Below are positions 47,392 to 58,319 of a DNA stretch of 64,000 nt, piece by piece (the first letter of the stretch is position 1; each line of letters starts with the position of its first letter). Source of the stretch: Tupaia tana (taxonomy: Eukaryota; Chordata; Mammalia; Scandentia; Tupaiidae); the NCBI GenBank assembly GCA_026018925.1, contig JAKSZU010000274.1:62001-126000 (forward strand), in the 5' to 3' direction. A model generated the notes under the pieces. It saw only the letters and a program-made list of their open reading frames with translations, was not told where the DNA came from and did not search any database. The position numbers and the translations under genes are program-made.

Positions 47392-50300
47392 GTGTCTCTG
47401 AGGTCTCTGTCACTCTCTGTTCCTGTTTCCTCATTTTTTTTGGTAATATTTCCTTTTTACGATTTTTTAAATGTAGAATTTCTCTCTGGCTATCAGCTCC
47501 ATCTTTTGTTTTGTTAATAAGCCCTTCTGCTCCTTTCTCCCATGCAGGAGAGTTGAGCCATTCTCTGAGAAGATTCCACATGGATACTGGGAATTAGATA
47601 TTTCAGGGCACAGGCGAAATGAAGATTTTCTACTCATAATTCAGCCTCCAGCAAGCCAAGCTAGTGTGGTAGGGAGCCCCTCTGACCTTCTATCCCTGAC
47701 TCTATGTCTCTGAGGTCTCTGTCTCTCTCTGCTCCTGTCTCCTCAATTTTTTTTGGTAATTTTTCCTTTTTACGATTTTTTTAAAAGTGGAATTTCTCTC
47801 TGGCTCTCAGCTCCATCTTTTGTTTTGTTAATAAGCCCTTCTGCTCCTTTCTCCCAGGCAGGAGAGTTGAGCCATTCTCTGAGAAGTTTCCACATGGATA
47901 CTGGGAACTAGATATTTCAGGGCACAGGCGAAATGAAGATTTTCTACTCATAACTCAGCCTCCAGCAAGAAAAGCTAGTGTGGTAGAAAGCCCCTCTGGC
48001 CTTCTATCCCTGTCTCTGTGTCTCTGAGGTCTCTGACTCTCTCTGCTCCTGTCTCCTCATTTTTTTGGGTAATCTTTTCCTTTTTACGATTTTTTGAAAG
48101 GTAGAATTTCTCTCTGGCTCTCAGCTCCATCTTTTGTTTTGTTAATAAGCCCTTCTGCTCCTTTCTCTCAGGCAGGAGAGATGAGCCATTCTCTGAGAAG
48201 ATTCCACATGGATACTGGAACTAGATATTTCAGGGCACAGGCGAAATGTAGATTTTCTACTCATAATTCAGCCTACAGCAAGCCAAGCTAGTGTGGTAGG
48301 GAGTCCCTCTGGCCTTCTATCCCTGTCTCTGTGTCTCTGAGGTCTCTGTCTCTCTCTGCTCCTGTCTCCTCATTTTTTTTGGTAATTTTTCATTTTTACG
48401 ATTTTTTTAAAGGTAGAATTTCTCTCTGGCTCTCAACTCCATCTTTTCTTTTGTTAATAAGCCCTTCTGCTCCTTTCTCCCAGGCAGGGGAGTTGAGCCA
48501 TTCTCTGAGAAGATTCCACAAGGATACTGGGAACTAGATATTTCAGGGCACAGGCGAAATGAAGATTTTCTACTCATAATTCAGCCACCAGCAAGCAAAG
48601 CTAGTGTGGTAGGGAGCCCCTCTGGCCTTCTATCCCTGTCTCTGTGTCTCTGAGGTCTCTGTCTCTTTCTGCTACTGTCTACTCATTTTTTTGGTAATTT
48701 TTCCTTTTTACGATTTTTTTAAAGGTAGAATTTCTCTCTGGCTCTCAGCTCCATCTTTTGATTTGTTAATAAGCCCTTCTGCTCCTTTCTCCCAGGCAGG
48801 AGAGTTGAGCCATTCTCTGAGAAGTTTCCATATGGATACTGGGAACTAGGTATTTCAGGGCACAGGCGAAATGAAGATTTTCTACTCATAATTCAGCCTC
48901 TAGCAAGCAAAGCTAGTGTGGCAGGGAGCCCCTCTGGCCTTCTATACCTGTCTCTGTGTGTCTGAGGTCTCTGTCTCTCTCGCGTCCTGTCTCCTCATTT
49001 TTTTTGATAATTTTTCCCCTTTACGATTTTTTTAAAGGTAGAATTTATCTCTGGCTCTCAGCTCCATCTTTTGTTTTGATAATAAGCCCTTCTGCTCCTT
49101 TCTCCCAGGCAGGAGAGTTGAGCCATTCTCTGAGAAGATTCCACATGGATTCTGGGAATTAGATATTTCAGGGCACAGGCGAAATGAAGATTTTCTACTC
49201 ATAATTCAGCCTCCAGCAAGCAAAGCTAGTGTGGTAGGGAGCCCCTCTGGCCTTCTATCCCTGTCTCTGTGTCTTTGAGGTCTCTGTCTCTCTCTGCTCC
49301 TGTCTCATTTTTTTTGGTAATTTTTCCTTTTTACGATTTTTTTAAAGGTAGAATTTATCTCTGGCTCTCAGCTCCATCTTTTCTTTTGTTAATAAGCCCT
49401 TCTGCTCCTTTCTCCCATGCAGGAGAGTTGAGCCATCTCTGAGAAGATTCCACATGGATACTGGGAACTAGATATTTCAGGGCACAGGCGAAATGAAGAT
49501 TTTCTACTCATAATTCAGCCTCCAGCAAGCAAAGCTAGTGTGGTAGGGAGCCCCTCTGGCCTTCTATCCCTGTCTCTGTGTCTCTGGGGTCTCTGTCTCT
49601 CTCTGCTCCTGTCTCCTCATTATTTTTGGTAATTTTAATTTTACGAATTTTTTAAAGGTAGAATTTCTCTCTGGCTCTCAGCTCCATCTTTTGTTTTGTT
49701 AATAAGCCCTTCTGCTCCTTTCTCCCATGCAGGAGAGTTGAGCCATTCTCTGAGAAGATTCCACATGGATACTGGGAACTAGATATTTCAGGGCACAGGC
49801 GAAATGAAGATTTTCTACTCATAATTCAGCCTCCAGCAAGCCAAGGTAGTGTGGTAGGGAGCCCCTCTGGCCTTCTATCACTGACTCTATGTCTCTGAGG
49901 TCTCTGTCTCTCTCTGCTCCTGTCTCCTCAATTTTTTTTGGTAATTTTTCCTTTTTACGATTTTTTTAAAAGTAGAATTTCTCTCTGGTTCTCAGCTCCA
50001 TCTTTTGTTTTGTTAATAAGCCCTTCTGCTCCTTTCTCCCAGGCAGGAGAGTTGAGCCATTCTCTGAGAAGTTTCCACATGGATACTGGGAACTAGATAT
50101 TTCAGGGCACAGGCGAAATGAAGATTTTCTACTCATAATTCAGCCTCCAGCAAGCAAAGCTAGTGTGGTAGAGAGCCCCTCTGGCCTTCTATCCCTGTCT
50201 CTGTGTCTCTGAGGTCTCTGTCTCTCTCTGCTCATGTCTCCTCAATTTTTTGGTAATTTTTCCTTTTTACGATTTCTTTAAAGGTAGAATTTCTCTCTGG

Positions 50301-51140
50301 CTATCAGAGCCATCTTTTGTTTTGTTAATAAGCCCTTCTGCTCCTTTCTCCCAGGCAGGAGAGTCGAGCCATTCTCTGAGAAGTTTACACATGGATACTG
50401 GGAACTAGATATTTCAGGGCACAGGCGAAATGAAGATTTTCTACTCATAATTCAGCCTCCAGCAAGCAAAGCTAGTGTGGTAGGGAGCCCCTCTGGCCTT
50501 CTATCCCTGACTCTGTGTCTCTGAGATCTCTGCCTCTCTCTGCTCCTGTCTCCTCAATTTTTTTGGTAATTTTTCCTATTTTCGATTTTTTTAAAGGTAG
50601 AATTGCTCTCTGGCTCTCAGCTCCATCTTCTGTTTTGTTAATAAGCCCTTCTGCTCCTTTCTCCCAGGCAGGAGAGTTGAACCATTTTCTGAGAAGATTC
50701 CACATGGATACTGGGAACTAGATATTTCAGGGCACAGGCGAAATGAAGATTTTCTACTCATAATTCAGCCTCCAGGAAGCAAAGCTAGTGTGGTAGGGAG
50801 CCCCTCTGGCCTTCTATCCCTGTCTCTGTGTCTCTGAGGTCTCTGTCTCTCTCTGCTCCTGTCTCCTCATTTTTTTTGATAATTTTTCCTTTTTACGATT
50901 TTTTTAAAGATAGAATTTCTCTCTGGCTCTCAGCTCCATCTTCTGATTTGTTAATAAGCCCTTCTGCTCCTTTCTCCCAGGCAGGAGAGATGAGCCATTC
51001 TCTGAGAAGATTCCACATGGATACTGGGAACTAGATATTTCAGGGCACAGGCGAAATGAAGATATTCTACTCATAATTCAGCCTCCAGCAAGCAAAGCTA
51101 GTGTGGTAGGGAGCCCCTCTGGCCTTCTATCCCTGTCTCT
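47392..51140. repeat. N-F-H-I-J-C-D-E-F-G-P composite block
   Basis: Units N 47392, F 47704, H 48018, I 48331, J 48644, C 48956, D 49269, E 49578, F 49889, G 50203, P 50515, 50828. The first part is the counterpart of 32726 onward (offset 14666) and the second part the counterpart of 39275-41771 (offset 9369). The two sources join inside the shared J-C-D stretch, so the block is a mosaic of two older segments. Confidence 0.87.
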
Positions 51141-54100
51141 GTGTCTTTGAGGTCTCTGTCTCTCTCTGCTCCTGTCTCATTTTTTTTGGTAATTTTTCCT
51201 TTTTACGATTTTTTTAAAGGTAGAATTTATCTCTGGCTCTCAGCTCCATCTTTTGTTTTGTTAATAAGCCCTTCTGCTCCTTTCTCCCATGCAGGAGAGT
51301 TGAGCCATCTCTGAGAAAATTCCACATGGATACTGGGAACTAGATATTTCAGGGCACAGGCGAAATGAAGATTTTCTACTCATAATTCAGCCTCCAGCAA
51401 GCAAAGCTAGTGTGGTAGGGAGCCCCTCTGGCCTTCTATCCCTGTCTCTGTGTCTCTGGGGTCTCTGTCTCTCTCTGCTCATGTCTCCTCATTTTTTTTG
51501 GTAATTTTAATTTTACGATTTTTTTAAAGGTAGAATTTCTCTCTGGCTCTCAGCTCCATCTTTTGTTTTGTTAATAAGCCCTTCTGCTCCTTTCTCCCAT
51601 GCAGGAGAGTTGAGCCATTCTCTGAGAAGATTCCACATGGATACTGGGAACTAGATATTTCAGGGCACAGGCGAAATGAAGATTTTCTACTCATAATTCA
51701 GCCTCCAGCAAGCAAAGCTAGTGTGGTAGGGAGCCCCTCTGGCCTTCTATCCCTGACTCTATGTCTCTGAGGTCTCTGTCTCTCTCTGCTCCTGTCTCCT
51801 CAATTTTTTTTGGTAATTTTTCCTTTTTACGATTTTTTTAAAAGTAGAATTTCTCTCTGGCTCTCAGCTCCATCTTTTGTTTTGTTAAAAAGCCCTTCTG
51901 CTCCTTTCTCCCAGGCAGGAGAGTTGAGCCATTCTCTGAGAAGTTTCCACATGGATACTGGGAACTAGATATTTCAGGGCACAGGCGAAATGAAGATTTT
52001 CTACTCATAATTCAGCCTCCAGCAAGCAAAGCTAGTGTGGTAGAGAGCCCCTCTTGCCTTCTATCCCTGTCTCTGTGTCTCTGAGGTCTCTGTCTCTCTC
52101 TGCTCATGTCTCCTCATTTTTTTTGGTAATTTTTCCTTTTTACGATTTCTTTAAAGGTAGAATTTCTCTCTGGCTATCAGCTCCATCTTTTGTTTTGTTA
52201 ATAAGCCCTTCTGCTCCTTTCTCCCAGGCAGGAGAGTCGAGCCATTCTCTGAGAAGTTTACACATGGATACTGGGAACTAGATATTTCAGGGCACAGGCG
52301 AAATGAAGATTTTCTACTCATAATTCAGCCTCCAGCAAGCAAAGCTAGTGTGGTAGGGAGCCCCTCTGGCCTTCTATCCCTGTCTCTGTGTCTCTGAGGT
52401 CTCTGACTCTCTCTGCTCCTGTCTCCTCATTTTTTTGGTAATTTTTCCTTTTTACGATTTTTTTAAAGGTAGAATTTCTCTCTGCCTCTCAGCTCCATCT
52501 TTTGTTTTGTTAATAAGCAATTCTGCTCCTTTCTCCCAGGCAGGAGAGTTGAGCCATTCTCTGAGAAGATTCCACATGGATACTGGGAACTAGATATTTC
52601 AGGGCACAGGCGAAATGAAGATTTTCTACTCATAATTCAGCCTCTAGCAAGCAAAGCTAGTGTGGTAGGGAGCCCCTCTGGCCTTCTATACCTGTCTCTG
52701 TGTCTCTGAGGTCTCTGTCTCTCTCGGGTCCTGTCTCCTCATTATTTTTGATAATTTTTCCTTTTTACGATTTTTATAAAGGTAGAATTTCTCTCTGGCT
52801 CTCAGCTCCATCTTTTGTTTTGTTAATAAGCCCTTCTGCTCCTTTCTCCCAGGCAGGAGACTTGAGCCATTCTCTGAGAAGATTCCACATGGATTCTGGG
52901 AACTAGATATTTCAGGGCACAGGCGAAATGAAGATTTTCTACTCATAATTCAGCCACCAGCAAGCAAAGCTAGTGTGGTAGGGAGCCCCTCTGGCCTTCT
53001 ATCCCTGTCTCTGTGTCTCTGAGGTCTCTGTCTCTTTCTGCTACTGTCTACTCATTTTTTTGGTAATTTTTCCTTTTTACGATTTTTTTAAAGGTAGAAT
53101 TTCTCTCTGGCTCTCAGCTCCATCTTTTGTTTTGTTAATAAGCCCTTCTTCTCCTTTCTCCCAGGCAGGAGAGTTGAGCCATTCTCTGAGAAGATTCCAC
53201 ATGGATACTGGGAACTAGATATTTCAGGGCACAGGCGAAATGAAGATTTTCTACTCATAATTCAGCCTCTAGCAAGCAAAGCTAGTGTGGTAGGGAGCCC
53301 CTCTGGACTTCTATACCTGTCTCTGTGTGTCTGAGGTCTCTGTCTCTCTCGGGTCCTGTCTCCTCATTTTTTTTGATAATTTTTCCTCTTTACAATTTTT
53401 TTAAAGGTAGAATTTCTCTCTGGTTCTCAGCTCCATCTTTTGTTTTGTTAATAAGCCCTTCTGCTCCTTTCTCCCAGGCAGGAGAGTTGAGCCATTCTCT
53501 GAGAAGATTCCACATGGATTCTGGGAACTAGATATTTAAGGGCACAGGCGAAATGAAGATTTTCTACTCATAATTCAGCCTCCAGCAAGCAAAGCTAGTG
53601 TGGTAGGGAGCCCCTCTGGCCTTCTATCCCTGTCTCTGTGTCTTTGAGGTCTCTGTCTCTCTCTGCTCCTGTCTCATTTTTTTTGGTAATTTTTCATTTT
53701 TACGATTTTTTTAAAGGTAGAATTTATCTCTGGCTCTCAGCTCCATCTTTTGTTTTGTTAATAAGCCCTTCTGCTCCTTTCTCCCATGCAGGAGAGTTGA
53801 GCCATCTCTGAGAAGATTCCACATGGATACTGGGAACTAGATATTTCAGGGCACAGGCGAAATGAAGATTTTCTACTCATAATTCAGCCTCCAGCAAGCA
53901 AAGCTAGTGTGGTAGGGAGCCCCTCTGGCCTTCTATCCCTGTCTCTGTGTCTCTGGGGTCTCTGTCTCTCTCTGCTCCTGTCTCCTCATTTTTTTTGGTA
54001 ATTTTAATTTTACGATTTTTTTAAAGGTAGAATTTCTCTCTGGCTCTCAGCTCCATCTTTTGTTTTGTTAATAAGCCCTTCTGCTCCTTTCTCCCATGCA

Positions 54101-55195
54101 GGAGAGTTGAGCCATTCTCTGAGAAGATTCCACATGGATACTGGGAACTAGATATTTCAGGGCACAGGCGAAATGAAGATTTTCTACTCATAATTCAGCC
54201 TCCAGCAAGCAAAGCTAGTGTGGTAGGGAGCCCCTCTGGCCTTCTATCCCTGACTCTATGTCTCTGAGGTCTCTGTCTCTCTCTGCTCCTGTCTCCTCAT
54301 TTTTTTGGTAATTTTTCCTTTTTACGATTTTTTTAAAAGTACAATTTCTCTCTGGCTCTCAGCTCCATCTTTTGTTTTGTTAATAAGCCCTTCTGCTCCT
54401 TTCTCCCAGGCAGGAGAGTTGAGCCATTCTTTGAGAAGGTTCCACATGGATACTGGGAACTAGATATTTCAGGGCACAGGCGAAATGAAGATTTTCTACT
54501 CATAATTCAGCCTCCAGCAAGCAAAGCTAGTGTGGGAGGGAGCCTCTCTGGCTTTCTATCCCTGTCTCTGTGTCTCTGAGGTCTCTGTCACTCTCTGCTC
54601 CTGTCTCCTCATTTTTTTTTGGTAATTTTTCCTTTTTACGATTTTTTTAAAGGTAGAATTTCTCTCTGGCTCTCAGCTCCATCTTTTGTTTTGTTCATAA
54701 GCCCTTCTGCTCCTTTCTCCCAGGCAGGAGAGTTGAGCCATTCTCTGAGAAGTTTCCACATGGATACTGGGAACTAGATATTTCAGGGCACAGGCGAAAT
54801 GAAGATTTTCTACTCATAATTCAGCCTCCAGCAAGCCAAGATAGTGTGGTAGGGAGCCCCTCTGGCCTTCTATCCCTGTCTCTGTGTCTTTGAGGTCTCC
54901 GTCTCTCTCTGGTCCTGTTTCCTCATTTTTTTGGTAATTTTTCCTTTTTATGATTTTTTTAAAGGTAGAATTTCTCTCTGGCTCTCAGCTCCATCTTTTG
55001 TTTTGTTAATAAGCCCTTCTGCTCCTTTCTCCCAGGCAGGATAGTTGAGCTATTCTCTGAGAAGTTTCCACATGGACACTGGGAACTAGATATTTCAGGG
55101 CACAGGCGAAATGAAGATTTTCTACTCATAATTCAGCCTCCAGCAAGCAAAGCTAGTGTGGTAGGGAGCCCCTCTGGCCTTCTATCACTGTCTCT
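51141..55195. repeat. D-E-F-G-H-C'-J-C-D-E-F-tail block, second copy of 42710-46766
   Basis: Starts 51141, 51450, 51761, 52075, 52388, 52700, 53013, 53325, 53638, 53947, 54258, 54570, 54884 follow 42710-46455 at 8431 bp, falling to 8429 bp after T-run changes near 54300 and 54615. This is one of the longest near-identical pairs in the window, about 4 kb. Unit 54884 diverges in its second half: it has ggatagttgagctatt and ggacactggg near 55035-55080, intermediate between the normal and Y forms. Confidence 0.9.
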
Positions 55196-56443
55196 GTGTC
55201 TCTGAGGTCTCTGTCCCTCTCTACTCCTGTCTCCTCCTTTTTTTTGGTAATTTTTCCTTTTTACGAGTTTTTTAAAGGTAGAATTTCTCTCTGGCTCTCA
55301 GCCCCATCTTTTGTTTTGTTAATAAGCCCTTCTGCTCCTTTCTCCCAGGCAGGAGAGTTGAGCCATTCTCTGAGAAGTTTCCACATGGATACTGGGAACT
55401 AGATATTTCAGGGCACAGGCGAAATGAAGATTTTCTACTCATAATTCAGCCTCCAGCAAGCAAAGCTAGTGTGGTTGGGAGCCCCTCTGGCCTTCTATCC
55501 CTGTCTCTGTGTCTCTGAGGTCTCTGTCTCTCTCTGCTCCTGTCTCCTCATTTTTTTTGGTAATTTTTCCTTTATACGATTTTTTTAAAGGTAGAATTTC
55601 TCTCTGGCTCTCAGCTCCATCTTTTGTTTTGTTAATAAGCCCTTCTGCTCCTTTCTCCCAGGCAGGAGAGTGGAGCCATTCTCTGAGAAGTTTACCCATG
55701 GATACTGGGAACTAGATATTTCAGGGCACAGGCGAAATGAAGATTTTCTACTCATAATTCAGCCTCCAGCAAGCAAACCTAGTGTGGTAGGGAGCCCCTC
55801 TGGCCTTCTATCCCTGTCTCTGTGTCTCTGAGGTCTCTGTCTCTCTCTGCTCATGTCTCCTCATTTTTTTTGGTAATTTTTCCTTTTTACGATTTTTTTA
55901 AAGGTAGAATTTCTCTCTGGCTCCCAGCTCCATCTTTTGTTTTGTTAATAAGCCCTTCTGCTCCTTTCTCCCAGGCAGGAGAGTTGAGCCATTCTCTGAG
56001 AGGATTCTACATGGATACTGGGAACTAGATATTTCAGGGCACAGGCGAAATGAAGATTTTCTACTCATAATTCAGCCTCCAGCAAGCAAAGCTAATGTGG
56101 TAGGGAGCCCCTCTGGCCATCTATCCCTACCTCTGTGTCTCTGAGGTCTCTGTCTCTCTCTGGTCCTTTCTCCTCAATTTTTGGTAATTTTTCCTTTTTA
56201 CGATTTTTTTAAAGGTAGAATTTCTCTGGCTCTCAGCTCCATCTTCTGTTTTGATAATAAGCCCTTCTGCTCCTTTCTCCCAGGCAGGAGAGTTGAGCCA
56301 TTCTCTGAGAAGATTCCACATGGATACTGGGAACTAGATATTTCAGGGCACAGGCGAAATGAAGATTTTCTACTCATAATTCAGCCTCCAGGAAGCAAAG
56401 CTAGTGTGGTAGGGAGCCCCTCTGGCCTTCTATCCCTGTCTCT
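55196..56443. repeat. Distant copy of the 19918-21480 segment
   Basis: Unit 55196 is a variant with ctccttttttttgg. Units 55509 and 55822 match 19918 and 20231 (offset 35591 bp) with tttatacgattt, gagtggagcc, gtttac and gaggattctac. The boundary text gctaatgtggtagg and ctatccctacctc is shared with 20502-20537 and 27068-27103. Unit 56135 then begins as L (ctctggtcctttctcctc) instead of the unit found at 20544, marking a join. Confidence 0.82.
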
Positions 56444-58319
56444 GTGTCTCTGAGGTCTCTGTATCTCTCTGCTCCTGTCTCCTCATTTTTTTGGTAATTT
56501 TTCCTTTTTACGATTTTTTTAAAGATGGAATTTCTCTCTGGCACTGAGCTCCATCTTTTGTTTCGTTAATAAGCCCTTCTGCTCCTTTCTCCCATGCAGG
56601 AGTGTTGAGCCATTCTCTGAGAAGTTTCCGCATGGATACTGGGAACTAGATATTTCAGGGCACAGGCGAAATGAAGATTTTCTACTCATAATTCAGCCTC
56701 CAGCAAGCAAAGCTAGTGTGGTAGGGAGCCCCTCTGGCCTTCTATACCTGTCTCTGTGTCTCTGAGGTCTCTGTCTCTCTCTGCTCCTGTTTCCCCATTT
56801 TTTTTGGTAATTTTACCTTTTTACGATTTTTTTAAAGGAAGAATTTCTCTCTGGCTCTCAGCTCCATCTTTTGTTTTGTTCATAAGCCCTTCTGCTCCTT
56901 TCTCCCAGGCAGGATATTTTAGCTATTCTCTGAGAAGTTTCCAGATGGACACTGGAATCTAGATATTTCAGGGCACATGCGAAATGAAGATTTTCTACTC
57001 ATAATTCAGACTCCAGCAAGCAAAGGTATTGTGGTAGGGAGCCCCTCTGGCCTTCTATCCCTGTCTCTGTGCCTCTGAGGTCTCTGTCTCTCTCTGCTCC
57101 TGTCTCCTCATTTTTTTTGGTAATTTTTCCTTTTTACGATTTTTTTAAAGGTAGAATTTCTCTCTGGCTCTCAGCTCCATCATTTGTTTTGTTCATAAGC
57201 CCTTCTGCTCCTTTCTCCCAGGCAGGAGAGTTGAGCCATTCTCTGAGAAGTTTCCACATGGATACTGGGAACTATATATTTCAGGGCACAGGCGAAATGG
57301 AGATTTTCTACTCATAATTCAGCCTCCAGCAAGCAAAGCTAGTGTGGTAGGGAGCCCCTCAGGCCTTCTATCCCTGTCTCTGTGTCTCTGAGGTCTCTTT
57401 CTCTCTCTGCTCCTGTCTCCTCATTTTTTTTGGTAATTTTTCCTTTTTACGATTTTTTTAAAGGTAGAATTTCTCTCTGACTCTCAGCTCCATCTTTTGT
57501 TTTGTTAATAAGCCCTTCTGCTCCTTTCTCCCAGGCAGGAGAGTTGAGCCATTCTCTGAGAAGATTCCACATGGATACTGGGAACTAGATATTTCAGGGC
57601 TCAGGCGAAATGAAGATTTTCTACTCATAATTCAGCCTCCAGCAAGCAAAGCTAGTGTGGTAGGGAGCCCCTCTGGCCTTCTATCCCTGTCTCTGTGTCT
57701 CTGAGGTCTCTGTATCTCTCTGCTCCTGTTTCCTCATTTTTTTTGGTAATTTTTCCTTTTTACGATTTTTTTAAATGTAGAATTTCTCTCTGGCTCTCAG
57801 CTCCATCTTTTGTTTTGTTAATAAGCCCTTCTGCTCCTTTCTCCCAGGCAGGATATTTTAGCTATTCTCTGAGAAGTTTCCAGATGGACACTGGAATCTA
57901 GATATTTCAGGGCACAGGCGAAATGAAGATTTTCTACTCATAATTCAGACTCCAGCAAGCAAAGGTAGTGTGGTAGGGAGCCCCTCTGGCCTTCTATCCC
58001 TGTCTCTGTGTCTCTGAGGTCTCTGTCTCTCTCTGCTCCTGTCTCCTCATTTTTTTGGTAATTTTTCATTTTTACGATTTTTTTAAAGGTAGAATTTCTC
58101 TCTGGCTCCCAGCTCCATCTTTTGTTTTGTTAATAAGCCCTTCTGCTCCTTTCTCCCAGGCAGGAGAGTTGAGCCATTCTCTGAGAGGATTCTACATGGA
58201 TACTGGGAACTAGATATTTCAGGGCACAGGCGAAATGAAGATTTTCTACTCATAATTCAGCCTCCAGCAAGCAAAGCTAGTGTGGTAGGGAGCCCCTCTG
58301 GCCTTCTATCACTGTCTCT
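56444..58319. repeat. Q-Y pair and start of the right-hand subtype community
   Basis: Units Q 56444, Y 56756, 57069 (gtgcctctgagg), 57382 (ggtctctttctctc), Y 57695, 58008. Two Y units occur only three units apart here, closer than anywhere earlier in the window. From this point the C, D, E, F, G and J markers disappear for the rest of the window. Confidence 0.82.
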
